From Sphingomonas oligoaromativorans (GTDB lineage: Bacteria > Pseudomonadota > Alphaproteobacteria > Sphingomonadales > Sphingomonadaceae): 64,000 bases of DNA. Position 1 is the first letter of the stretch, and every line of letters begins with the position of its first letter. The DNA is taken from the NCBI RefSeq assembly GCF_011762195.1, contig NZ_JAASQK010000001.1:682001-746000 (forward strand), given 5' to 3'. Below the pieces are notes generated by a model. That model did not search any database and was not told the DNA's origin. It was given only the letters and a program-made list of their open reading frames with translations. This document shows, one piece after another, positions 27,593-36,021 of this stretch. The translations under genes and the position numbers were made by a program.

Positions 27593-27641
27593 AGCCGCTG
27601 TCCGGCCGTCGCGAGCGCGAGGGGCCGGAGGCGGCTTTTTT
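27593..27641 (+). terminator. Intrinsic terminator (attenuator) in the narK leader
   Basis: AGCCGC (27593-27598) pairs with GCGGCT (27631-27636), and CCGGCC (27602-27607) with GGCCGG (27623-27628), followed by six T (27636-27641). It lies after the ANTAR-type hairpins and 32 bp before the narK start codon, so it would stop transcription unless NasT intervenes. Confidence 0.85.
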
Positions 27642-27673
27642 CGTGTCCGGCGGACGACGATCGGGGGTTCGAT

Positions 27674-28918
27674 ATGGCGACGGTCTATTGGAAGGATGAA
27701 GAGCGCACCGGGGATGTCGGCGGCTTCTGGAAGGCGGGGCACCGGCCAACACTCATCGCCGCCTTCCTCTATTTCGACATGGCCTTCATGGTGTGGGTGC
27801 TGCTCGGCCCGTTGGCGCCGGAGATCGCCCGTGCCTTGCATCTGACGCCGGCCCAGAAGGGGTTGATGGTCGCGACCCCCACGCTGGCCGGCGCGGTGCT
27901 GCGAGTGGTGAACGGTCTGCTGGTGGATCGCATCGGCCCCAAGCGCACGGGCGCGGTCGGCCAGATCATCGTCCTTGGCGGGCTGTTCTCCGCCTGGCTG
28001 CTCGGCGTGGACAGCTTCGGCGGAACGCTGGCGCTCGGCGTGATCCTCGGCTTTGCGGGGGCGTCCTTCGCGGTCGCTCTGCCGCTGGCCAGCCGCTGGT
28101 ATCCGCCCGAGCATCAGGGCAAGGCGATGGGGATCGCCGGCATGGGCAACTCGGGGACGGTGCTGGCCTCGCTGTTCGCGCCGGCTTTGGCGAAGATGCT
28201 CGGCTGGAACGCGGTGCTGGGCCTTGCCTGCATCCCGCTCGCGATCGTGTTCGTGGTCTATATCGTCCTGGCGAAGGACGCGCCCGGCGAGACAGCTCCG
28301 CGTCGCCTGTCCGCTTATGGAGGGCTTTTGAGGACCGCTGACGCGTGGTGGCTGATGCTGTTCTACGGCGTCACCTTCGGCGGCTTTGTCGGGCTGGCGG
28401 CATCGCTGCCCATCTATTTCACCGACCGGTTCGGCGTGAGCAGCGTCGTGGCAGGCGGTTGCACGGCGGCCTGTCTGTTCGCCGGCTCGCTGGTGCGCCC
28501 GCTCGGCGGCGCGCTGGCGGACAGGATCGGAGGCGTCAGGACGCTGACGATGGTCTATCTCGTCGCCGCGCTGGCGCTGGCGGGCGTCAGTGGCGCGCCG
28601 ACGATGGGAAGCGCGCTCGGCCTGTTCGTGGTGGCGATGCTGGCGCTCGGCACGGGGAACGGCGCGGTCTTCCAACTCGTGCCACAGCGCTTTCGCGCGG
28701 AGATCGGCGTCATGACCGGGCTGGTCGGCATGGCCGGCGGGATCGGGGGCTTCTATCTGGCCTCCTCGCTCGGCATCGCGCGGCAGTTCACCGGCAGCTA
28801 TCAGCCGGGCTTCCTGATCTTCGCCGCGCTGGCGCTGGCCGCGGCCTTCTGCATCACCGTCGTCAAGCGTCGCTGGCGTGCGACATGGGAAGCCGCCGGG
28901 AGAGGTGTTCGCATCTGA
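27674..28918 (+). CDS. narK: Nitrate/nitrite MFS transporter NarK-type
   Basis: A 414-residue, 12-helix transporter of the nitrate-nitrite porter family. The nitrate signature in helix 11 region is ALGTGNGAVFQLVPQRF, with a second Gly-rich motif in GFAGASFAVALPLASRWYPP (helix 5). It imports nitrate through the inner membrane for assimilation. It follows nasT-nasS on the same strand, behind an ANTAR-type leader with terminator, so expression should depend on nitrate or nitrite sensing by NasS/NasT. It is separated from nirB by a second such leader. Confidence 0.95.
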   Translation: MATVYWKDEERTGDVGGFWKAGHRPTLIAAFLYFDMAFMVWVLLGPLAPEIARALHLTPAQKGLMVATPTLAGAVLRVVNGLLVDRIGPKRTGAVGQIIVLGGLFSAWLLGVDSFGGTLALGVILGFAGASFAVALPLASRWYPPEHQGKAMGIAGMGNSGTVLASLFAPALAKMLGWNAVLGLACIPLAIVFVVYIVLAKDAPGETAPRRLSAYGGLLRTADAWWLMLFYGVTFGGFVGLAASLPIYFTDRFGVSSVVAGGCTAACLFAGSLVRPLGGALADRIGGVRTLTMVYLVAALALAGVSGAPTMGSALGLFVVAMLALGTGNGAVFQLVPQRFRAEIGVMTGLVGMAGGIGGFYLASSLGIARQFTGSYQPGFLIFAALALAAAFCITVVKRRWRATWEAAGRGVRI

Positions 28919-28987
28919 TCGACCGTTTTATGCCGCAGCGCAAAAACAGGCTTGAGCGCGACGGGGAATCGAGGCATTCTTGAAAAC

Positions 28988-29047
28988 GATCGGGCAAGGG
29001 CGCTCGATCCGACATAGTCGGAACCCTCCATCGACGGGCGGTTTCGG
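28988..29047 (+). promoter_or_regulatory. ANTAR-type leader RNA upstream of nirB (two consensus hexaloops)
   Basis: P1: arms 28988-28995 and 29002-29009 form eight continuous pairs (one G-U) around loop AAGGGC (28996-29001). P2: arms 29018-29029 and 29036-29047 form a 12-position stem with one C-C mismatch around loop ATCGAC (29030-29035). Both hexaloops have A at position 1 and G at position 4, the signature recognised by ANTAR domains, and a short linker of about 8 nt separates them. An extra hairpin CCGGCGG/CCGCCGG (29057-29075) and an intrinsic terminator follow. This is the expected NasT target for the reductase genes. Confidence 0.85.
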
Positions 29048-29090
29048 CACATCGCCCCGGCGGTTTTCCCGCCGGTTCACGATGCAGGCA

Positions 29091-29141
29091 AGGCCGCCAT
29101 CCAGACTTCGCAACGCGCGAGGTCTGGATGGCGGCCTTTTT
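29091..29141 (+). terminator. Intrinsic terminator (attenuator) in the nirB leader
   Basis: A perfect 16-bp stem: AGGCCGCCATCCAGAC (29091-29106) pairs with GTCTGGATGGCGGCCT (29122-29137), followed by T at 29137-29141. It sits 19 bp before the nirB start codon and downstream of the two ANTAR-consensus hairpins. Confidence 0.92.
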
Positions 29142-29160
29142 CGTTTCTGGAGCAGCGGGC

Positions 29161-31665
29161 ATGGATTTCTATGGGCATGACAATGTCGAGGGAGAGGTGG
29201 CGGTCGACCGGGTCGATGGCCTCCCGCACCTCGTCGTCGTCGGCAACGGCATGGCGGGCTGCCGCGCGGTGGAGGAACTTCTGGCGCGGGATGCGGGGCG
29301 CTACCGCGTCACCATTTTCGGTGCCGAGCCGCATGTGAACTATAACCGCATCATGCTCTCGCCCGTGCTCGCCGGGGAGAAGACATTCGACGAGATCGTC
29401 ATCAACGATCGCGCCTGGTATGCCGAAAACGGCATCGAACTGGTGGTCGGCGATCCGGTGGTGGCGATCGATCGCGGGTCGAAGCGCGTCACGGCGCAGT
29501 CGGGGCGGAGCGTCTCCTACGACAAGCTGCTGATCGCCACCGGCTCCGATCCCTTCATCATCCCGGTGCCGGGCAAGGATCTGCCGGGCGTCATCAGCTT
29601 CCGCGACATGAAGGATGTCGACGCCATGCTGGCCGCGGCCGCGCAGGGCGGCGATGCGGTGGTGATCGGCGGCGGTCTGCTCGGGCTGGAAGCAGCGCAC
29701 GGGCTCACGCTGCGCGGCATGAAGGTGACGGTGCTGCACATCATGCCGACGCTGATGGAGCGCCAGCTCGACGAGGCGGCGGGATGGCTGCTCAAGTCCG
29801 CACTGGAAGCGCGCGGGCAGACCATCCTCACCGGCGCTGACACCGCTGAAATCTTCGGCAACGGCCATGTCGAGGGCATCCGCCTGAAGGACGGGCGCGA
29901 GATACCCGCCAGCCTCGTGGTGATGGCGGTCGGCATCCGCCCCTCGGTCGCTCTGGCGCGGGCGTGCGGGCTGGAGATCGGACGCGGCATCAAGGTCGAC
30001 GATCATATGGTCACGTCGGACCCTGACGTGCTCGCGGTCGGCGAATGCGTCGAGCATGACGGCAACGTCTACGGCCTCGTGGCGCCGCTCTGGGAGATGT
30101 GCCGCAGCCTCGCCGACGGGCTGGTCGGGCAGCATAGCGGCTATCGCGGTTCCGTCACCTCGACCAAGCTCAAGGTCGCGGGGTTGGATGTCTTCTCGGC
30201 GGGCGATTTTTCCGGGAGCGATGGCGCGGAGGACATCGTGCTCCGCGACGCCTCGCGCGGCGTCTACAAGCGCGTGGTGGTGAAGGACGATCGCGTGGTC
30301 GGTGCCGTGCTTTACGGCGATACGGCGGACGGCGGCTGGTATTTCGACCTGCTCAAGAAGGGCGAGGACGTCTCGGCCATCCGCGACATGCTGATCTTCG
30401 GGCAGGCCTATGCCTTCGGAGGTGGGCAGGCGGACCCTCTTGAAGCCGTTGCGGCGCTGGCGGACGATGCGGAAGTCTGCGGCTGCAACGGCGTGTCCAA
30501 GGGGCAGGTGGTGGCCTGCATCGAAGGCGGAGCGACCACGCTCGATGCGGTTCGCGGCACCTGCAAGGCCTCGGCCTCCTGCGGTTCCTGCACCGGGCTG
30601 GTGGAGAAGCTCCTCACCCTCACGCTGGGCGATGGATATGCCGGTGAGCGTGCGGTGAAGACGCTCTGCAAATGCACCAGCTTCGGCCATGACGACGTCC
30701 GCCGCGAGATCGTCGCGCAGGGGATGAAGTCGATCCCCGAGGTGATGCAGAAGCTGCACTGGTCGACGCCGGACGGTTGCTCATCCTGCCGCCCGGCACT
30801 CAACTATTATCTGCTTTGCGCGTGGCCCGGCGAGTATCGCGACGACCAGCAGAGCCGCTTCGTCAACGAACGCCTCCACGCCAACATCCAGAAGGACGGC
30901 ACCTATTCCGTCGTGCCGCGCATGTGGGGCGGGCTGACCAACCCCCGCGAGCTGCGCGCCATCGCCGATGTGGTGGAGAAATATAACGCGCCGATGGTCA
31001 AGGTGACGGGCGGTCAGCGGCTCGACATCTTCGGCATCAGGAAGGAGGATCTGCCCGCCGTCTGGGCCGATCTCAACGCGGCGGGAATGGTATCCGGCCA
31101 TGCCTATGCCAAGGCGCTGCGGACCGTGAAGACCTGCGTCGGCTCCGAATGGTGTCGCTTCGGCACGCAGGATTCGACCGGGCTCGGCGTGAAGCTCGAA
31201 AAGATGAGCTGGGGCTCGTGGATGCCCCACAAGTTCAAGATCGCGGTTTCCGGCTGCCCGAGGAACTGCGCCGAGGCGACGATCAAGGACTTCGGCGTGA
31301 TCTGCGTGGACTCGGGCTACGAGCTGCATGTCGGCGGCAATGGCGGCATCAAGGTCCGCGCGACCGATCTGCTCTGCAAGGTTTCGACCGAGCCGGAGGC
31401 GATGGAGCACTGCGCCGCCTTCATCCAGCTCTATCGCGAGGAGGCGCGCTATCTGGAGCGCACCGCGCCATGGATCGAGCGTGTCGGCCTCGATTATCTC
31501 AAGGCGCGGATCGTCGACGACGACGAAGGCCGCGAGGCGCTGGCCGCGCGCTTCCACCTCTCTCAGAGCTTCTCGCAAGACGATCCCTGGGCCGAGCGCG
31601 CCGCCGGTCAGGATCGCGAGCAGCACGCGCACATGGCGCATTTCATGCCTCTGGCAGCGGAGTGA
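29161..31665 (+). CDS. nirB: Assimilatory nitrite reductase large subunit NirB
   Basis: An 834-residue NAD(P)H-dependent nitrite reductase large subunit, reducing nitrite to ammonium in the cytoplasm. Domains in order: FAD/NAD-binding reductase (VVVGNGMAGCRAVEEL near residue 25), BFD-like [2Fe-2S] domain (VCGCNGVSKGQ near 439 and SCGSC near 473), ferredoxin-like half domain, and the siroheme/[4Fe-4S] domain with C-x5-C (TCVGSEWC near 657) and C-x3-C (GCPRNC near 697). ATG 29161 is used since an upstream in-frame ATG lies within the terminator hairpin; GGAG precedes it. nirD follows 4 bp after its stop codon. Confidence 0.96.
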   Translation: MDFYGHDNVEGEVAVDRVDGLPHLVVVGNGMAGCRAVEELLARDAGRYRVTIFGAEPHVNYNRIMLSPVLAGEKTFDEIVINDRAWYAENGIELVVGDPVVAIDRGSKRVTAQSGRSVSYDKLLIATGSDPFIIPVPGKDLPGVISFRDMKDVDAMLAAAAQGGDAVVIGGGLLGLEAAHGLTLRGMKVTVLHIMPTLMERQLDEAAGWLLKSALEARGQTILTGADTAEIFGNGHVEGIRLKDGREIPASLVVMAVGIRPSVALARACGLEIGRGIKVDDHMVTSDPDVLAVGECVEHDGNVYGLVAPLWEMCRSLADGLVGQHSGYRGSVTSTKLKVAGLDVFSAGDFSGSDGAEDIVLRDASRGVYKRVVVKDDRVVGAVLYGDTADGGWYFDLLKKGEDVSAIRDMLIFGQAYAFGGGQADPLEAVAALADDAEVCGCNGVSKGQVVACIEGGATTLDAVRGTCKASASCGSCTGLVEKLLTLTLGDGYAGERAVKTLCKCTSFGHDDVRREIVAQGMKSIPEVMQKLHWSTPDGCSSCRPALNYYLLCAWPGEYRDDQQSRFVNERLHANIQKDGTYSVVPRMWGGLTNPRELRAIADVVEKYNAPMVKVTGGQRLDIFGIRKEDLPAVWADLNAAGMVSGHAYAKALRTVKTCVGSEWCRFGTQDSTGLGVKLEKMSWGSWMPHKFKIAVSGCPRNCAEATIKDFGVICVDSGYELHVGGNGGIKVRATDLLCKVSTEPEAMEHCAAFIQLYREEARYLERTAPWIERVGLDYLKARIVDDDEGREALAARFHLSQSFSQDDPWAERAAGQDREQHAHMAHFMPLAAE

Positions 31666-31669
31666 TCGG

Positions 31670-32008
31670 ATGATCGGAGAATGGCTCGATATCGGTTGGC
31701 TGGAGCAGATTCCGGTGCGGGGCTCGCGCACCGTGCCGGTCGAGGGGGGCGAGGAGATCGCCGTCTTCCGCACCGCCGACAACAAGGTGTTCGCGCTGGC
31801 GAACCGCTGCCCGCACAAGAAGGGGCCGCTCAGCCAAGGCATCGTCCATGGCCACAGCGTTTCCTGCCCGCTGCACAACTGGCGGATCGCGCTCGCGACG
31901 GGCGAGGCGCAGGGCGAGGACAAGGGCTGCACGCCGACCATCCCGGTGAAGGTGAGCGGCGGGCGGGTGCTGCTGTGCCGCGCCTCGACGCTGAAGGCGG
32001 CCGCCTGA
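31670..32008 (+). CDS. nirD: Nitrite reductase small subunit NirD
   Basis: A 112-residue Rieske-fold small subunit of the NAD(P)H nitrite reductase. It retains the Rieske ligands CPHKKG and CPLHNW, which many NirD proteins have lost, so a bound [2Fe-2S] cluster is possible. It lies between nirB and nasA, with its stop codon one base before the nasA GTG start, indicating a continuous operon. Confidence 0.94.
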   Translation: MIGEWLDIGWLEQIPVRGSRTVPVEGGEEIAVFRTADNKVFALANRCPHKKGPLSQGIVHGHSVSCPLHNWRIALATGEAQGEDKGCTPTIPVKVSGGRVLLCRASTLKAAA

Positions 32009-32009
32009 G

Positions 32010-34613
32010 GTGAGCGGGGCGATCCGCACGACCTGCGCCTATTGCGGCGTCGGCTGCGGCGTCCTGGCGACGCCTTTGGGGGAGCGTTCGGTCGCGATCA
32101 AGGGCGATCCCGATCACCCCGCCAATCGCGGGCGGCTCTGTTCCAAGGGCACGCATCTCGGCGAGACGGTGGGGCTGGAGGGGCGCCTGCTCCACCCGAT
32201 GATCGGGGCGAAGCGGGCGGGCTGGGACAAGGCGCTCGATCTCGTCGCCCGCCGGTTCAAGGAGGCGATCGCGCGGCATGGGCCGGACAGCGTCGCCTTC
32301 TACGTCTCGGGCCAGTTGCTGACCGAGGACTATTATGTCGCCAATAAGCTGATGAAGGGCTTCATCGGCTCGGCCAATATCGACACCAACTCGCGGCTCT
32401 GCATGTCGAGCGCGGTGTCGGGCCATGTCCGCGCCTTCGGCGAGGATGTGGTGCCCGCCTCCTATGACGATCTCGACGAGGCGGATCTGTTCGTGCTGAT
32501 CGGCTCCAACACCGCCTGGTGCCACCCGATCGTCTATCAGCGGATGCAGGCGACGCGGGCGGCGCGGGGCGCGAAGCTGGTGGTGGTCGATCCGCGGCGG
32601 ACGGAGACGTGCGAGGATGCGGACCTCCACCTCGCCATCCGTCCGGGCACCGACGTGGCGTTGATGAACGGCCTGCTTGCACATTGTCGGCGCGAGGGGC
32701 TGGTGGATCAGGCCTATCTGGCGGCCAGCGTGAATGTCCCGGAAGGTTTCTGGGAGGCGCTGGACACGGAGCAGGATCTCTGGACCGTGGCGAAGGCCTG
32801 CGACGTGTCGCCGGCCGATCTCCAGCGCTTCTACGATCTCTTCGCGGCGCACCCACGCACGGTCACGCTGTTCAGCCAGGGCATCAACCAGTCGCTGCGC
32901 GGCACGGATCAGGTGAACGCGATCATCAATGTCCACCTCGCCACGGCAAGGATCGGCAAGCCGGGCGCCGCGCCCTTCTCGATCACCGGTCAGCCCAACG
33001 CGATGGGCGGGCGCGAGGTGGGTGGGCTCGCCTCAAGCCTTGCCGCGCACATGGACTTCGCGCCCGAGAATGTCGCGCGGGTCGGTCGCTTCTGGGCTGC
33101 GCCGCGCATGGCGACGAAGCCGGGGCTGAAGGCGGTCGACCTGTTCCGCGCGGTCGGTGAGGGGCGGATCAAGGCGCTGTGGATCATGGCGACCAACCCG
33201 GCCGTCTCGATGCCGGATGCGAGCCGCGTGCGCGAGGCACTGGCGGCCTGTCCCTTCGTCGTCGTCTCCGACATGATCGCCGAGACGGATACGACGCACC
33301 ATGCCCATGTCCGTCTGCCGGCCGCCGGATGGAGCGAGAAGGACGGCACGGTCACCAATTCCGAGCGCCGGATCAGCCGGCAGCGGCCTCTGTTCGAGCT
33401 CCCCGGCGAGGCGCGGCCGGACTGGTGGATCATCAGCGAAGTCGGCCGGCGCATGGGCTGGGGCCATGGCTTCGCCTATGATCGACCCGCCGATATCTGG
33501 CGCGAACATGCGCGGCTTTCCGCCTATCAGAACGAAGGCAGGCGCCTGTTCGACCTGAGCGGTCATCCGGCGATCGGCAACCATGCCTATGACGGGATGG
33601 GGCCGTTCCAATGGGGCGGGCGCCCGTTTGCGGATGGTCGCTTCCCGACGCCGGACGGGCGGGCGCGCCTCGTCCGCGTGCAGCAGGCGCCGCTGGCTGG
33701 TCCGCTCCAGGCATGGCCCATGACACTCAACACGGGCCGCTATCGCGACCAGTGGCACTCGATGACGCGGACCGGCCTCTCGCCGAAACTGTCCCGTCAT
33801 CGCGAGGAGCCGATGGTTGAAATCCACCCGAGCGATGCCGAGGCGCAGGGGTTCGGGGAAGGGGACATCGCGCTCGTCTGGACTCCGCAGGGCAAAAGCC
33901 TGTTCCGCGTGACGCTGAGCAAGGGGCAGCGGCGCGGCGAGCTGTTCACGCCGATCCATTGGACCGACCGTCAATCCACCGGCGGTCGCACCGGGCTGTT
34001 GCCGCGCCCGCTCACCGATCCGCATTCCGGCCAGCCCGGCTTCAAGCAGACGCCCGCGCGCATCGAGAAGGTGGCGGTGGAATGGCGGGGTTTCCTGCTG
34101 CTGCGTGGATATGCGGCACAGGCTCCCGATTGTCTCTGGGCGACGCGGGTCACGGTGCCGGCCGGAACCCTTTATGAACTGGCCGGTATCGGCGACGTCG
34201 CCCGTCTCGACGCCTGCCTGCCCAGGGGCGAGCGTATCGAGGTGCATGATGCGCGACGCGGCGCGCGGCGCACGGCCATCCTCGTCGACGGACGTCTGGA
34301 GGCGACCCTCTTCACCGTTCGGGACGGAGGATTGCCGTCCCGCGACTGGCTCATCGAGCAATTGGGTGGCGAGGCCGGTGCGGCAGTGTTGGCCGGGCGC
34401 GCCGCCGGTGCGCAGGCGGATCGTGGGCCGATCGTCTGTGCCTGTTTCGACGTCGGGCTGAACACGCTGACGGAAGCGATCGCCTCGCAGGCGCTCGCCG
34501 ATGTCGCCGCGGTGGGCAAGGCGCTTCAGGCGGGGACAAATTGCGGCTCCTGTCGCCCGAAGATCGCGCAGATCATCCATGCCCGAAGGGAGGCTCTTCA
34601 TGCCACACAATGA
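32010..34613 (+). CDS. nasA: Assimilatory nitrate reductase catalytic subunit
   Basis: An 867-residue molybdopterin enzyme reducing nitrate to nitrite in the cytoplasm. The N-terminus binds a [4Fe-4S] cluster (TCAYCGVGC and RLCSKG, residues about 8-50), followed by the molybdopterin guanine dinucleotide domains (SRLCMSSAV, FSQGINQSLRGTD, MTLNTGRYRDQWHSMTR). A BFD-like [2Fe-2S] domain is fused at the C-terminus (VCACFDVG and NCGSCRPKI), so electrons may enter through that cluster. There is no signal peptide, as expected for an assimilatory enzyme. The GTG start at 32010 follows the nirD stop directly. It overlaps cobA by 14 bp. Confidence 0.95.
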   Translation: MSGAIRTTCAYCGVGCGVLATPLGERSVAIKGDPDHPANRGRLCSKGTHLGETVGLEGRLLHPMIGAKRAGWDKALDLVARRFKEAIARHGPDSVAFYVSGQLLTEDYYVANKLMKGFIGSANIDTNSRLCMSSAVSGHVRAFGEDVVPASYDDLDEADLFVLIGSNTAWCHPIVYQRMQATRAARGAKLVVVDPRRTETCEDADLHLAIRPGTDVALMNGLLAHCRREGLVDQAYLAASVNVPEGFWEALDTEQDLWTVAKACDVSPADLQRFYDLFAAHPRTVTLFSQGINQSLRGTDQVNAIINVHLATARIGKPGAAPFSITGQPNAMGGREVGGLASSLAAHMDFAPENVARVGRFWAAPRMATKPGLKAVDLFRAVGEGRIKALWIMATNPAVSMPDASRVREALAACPFVVVSDMIAETDTTHHAHVRLPAAGWSEKDGTVTNSERRISRQRPLFELPGEARPDWWIISEVGRRMGWGHGFAYDRPADIWREHARLSAYQNEGRRLFDLSGHPAIGNHAYDGMGPFQWGGRPFADGRFPTPDGRARLVRVQQAPLAGPLQAWPMTLNTGRYRDQWHSMTRTGLSPKLSRHREEPMVEIHPSDAEAQGFGEGDIALVWTPQGKSLFRVTLSKGQRRGELFTPIHWTDRQSTGGRTGLLPRPLTDPHSGQPGFKQTPARIEKVAVEWRGFLLLRGYAAQAPDCLWATRVTVPAGTLYELAGIGDVARLDACLPRGERIEVHDARRGARRTAILVDGRLEATLFTVRDGGLPSRDWLIEQLGGEAGAAVLAGRAAGAQADRGPIVCACFDVGLNTLTEAIASQALADVAAVGKALQAGTNCGSCRPKIAQIIHARREALHATQ

Positions 34614-35403
34614 CAGCATGTTCGCGCCGGGCGATGTTTGGCTGGTCGGTGCCGGACCGGGCGACCCGGAGCTGCTGACGCGCAAGGCCGAACGTCTGCT
34701 GCGCGAGGCGGATGTGGTGTTCCACGATGCTCTGGTGGGGCATGGCGTGCTCGATTGCGTGCCGCCGCATGTCGAGCGGGTGAGCGTCGGCAAACGTTCG
34801 GGGCGGCATTCGAAGGATCAGGGCAGCATCAACGACCTGCTTCTCGCGGCGGCATCGGCCGGGCGGCGCGTGGTGCGACTCAAGGGCGGCGACCCGTCGA
34901 TTTTCGGCCGTTCCGCCGAAGAGATCGGGCATCTCGCCCGCGCCGGTGTGATCGTGCGCATCTGCCCCGGCATCACGGCGGCCAGCGCGGCGGCGGCCTC
35001 GGCCGGCGTGTCGCTGACGCTGCGGGGGCTGGCGCGGGGGATGACGCTCGTCACCGCGCATGTTCGCCATGGGGAGAGGCTGGATCTGGACTGGAAGGCT
35101 TTGGTGGGCAGTTCGACCACGCTGGGCGTCTATATGGGGCGATCGGCGGCGGCCGAAGTGTCGCGATCGCTCATCAAAGCCGGGATGTCGCCCGCCATGC
35201 CCGTTCTGGTGGCCGTCAACGTCTCGCTGCCGCGCGAGCGACTGATCCACGGCACGCTGTCGGCGCTCCCCTTCCTGGTCAAGGCCATTGCCGAAGAGGA
35301 GCCGACGTTGCTGTTGATCGGCGAGGCGGTGGAGCCCCTCGACCTGAGCGGGAGCGCGTCTCAGGTCGGAAGCGGCACGCCGCTCTGCTCCGCCACCATA
35401 TAA
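34600..35403 (+). CDS. cobA: Uroporphyrinogen-III C-methyltransferase
   Basis: A 267-residue SUMT enzyme that methylates uroporphyrinogen III at C2 and C7 to precorrin-2, the committed step to siroheme, the cofactor of NirB. Family motifs are VWLVGAGPGDPELLT, VVRLKGGDPSIFGR and YMGRSAA. It has no dehydrogenase/ferrochelatase (CysG N-terminal) domain, so that activity must be encoded elsewhere. ATG 34600 is preceded by GGGAGG within the end of nasA, showing it is the last gene of the operon and made in step with the reductases. Confidence 0.95.
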   Translation: MPHNDSMFAPGDVWLVGAGPGDPELLTRKAERLLREADVVFHDALVGHGVLDCVPPHVERVSVGKRSGRHSKDQGSINDLLLAAASAGRRVVRLKGGDPSIFGRSAEEIGHLARAGVIVRICPGITAASAAAASAGVSLTLRGLARGMTLVTAHVRHGERLDLDWKALVGSSTTLGVYMGRSAAAEVSRSLIKAGMSPAMPVLVAVNVSLPRERLIHGTLSALPFLVKAIAEEEPTLLLIGEAVEPLDLSGSASQVGSGTPLCSATI

Positions 35404-35990
35404 GCCGCATACCAGTCCGGCCAATCCGCGTCCGGCGCGCCGATGCGCCCCTCATGTTCGCCATGGGCGGCGGCGGCGCGTTTGAGTGCGTCCTTGAGAT
35501 CGCCCGCCGAGGCATAGCCGGTCGCGCCTGTGTCGATCCGGCCTTCGAAACGGGTCGTGATCTCCTGAAGCACCCAGCCATTGCCGTCCGGGTCGCTGAA
35601 GGTCAGGAACGAGGCGTAGCTGCGTCGTTCCGGGTCCGGTCCGCTGGCTCGCGCGGCGGGATCGAAGCGGTTGTAGCCGCCCGCGGCATCGTGGAAGACC
35701 TCGCTTGCATCCACGCCCTTGCCGACGAGTTCGGCCCGCGCCGCCTCGATATCGGATACGATGAGGTGGACGAATTGGGTCGAGCCCGGCGCGGACGGCG
35801 TCAGCCCCGTCCCGATCAGGATCGAGCAGGGCGAGCCGGGCGGCGTGAATTGCAGAATACGGCCGCCGCCTTCGGTACGGATATCGGCGTCCACCCGCCA
35901 TCCAAGCTGGCCGTAGAAGGCGGCGGCGCGATCCACATCCGCGACCGGAAGGACGATCGCTTCGAGCTTCATGTCGATCGGGTGGTTCAT
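35361..35990 (-). CDS. VOC superfamily (glyoxalase-like) protein
   Basis: A 209-residue protein whose first 130 residues form a VOC fold (KLEAIVLPVADVDRAAAFY, then FSDPDGNGWVLQEIT). The C-terminal extension (about residues 150-209) contains a stretch DWPDWYAAYMVAEQSG also seen in other proteins of this sort. Function is unassigned. Its 3' end overlaps cobA convergently by 43 bp. ATG 35990 follows GAGGA at suitable spacing. It lies 31 bp downstream of the DJ-1/PfpI gene on the same strand and may share its transcript. Confidence 0.85.
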   Translation of the reverse strand: MNHPIDMKLEAIVLPVADVDRAAAFYGQLGWRVDADIRTEGGGRILQFTPPGSPCSILIGTGLTPSAPGSTQFVHLIVSDIEAARAELVGKGVDASEVFHDAAGGYNRFDPAARASGPDPERRSYASFLTFSDPDGNGWVLQEITTRFEGRIDTGATGYASAGDLKDALKRAAAAHGEHEGRIGAPDADWPDWYAAYMVAEQSGVPLPT

Positions 35991-36021
35991 GTTCTTGTCC
36001 TCAGCCTCGAGGGCGTGGGCA

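Noticed and set aside
29128-29160. Upstream ATG at 29128 as the nirB start
   Set aside because: It lies within the right arm of the terminator hairpin; ATG 29161 has GGAG upstream and begins the conserved protein.
34600-35403. Full CysG siroheme synthase
   Set aside because: Only the methyltransferase domain is present (267 residues); the dehydrogenase/ferrochelatase domain is absent.
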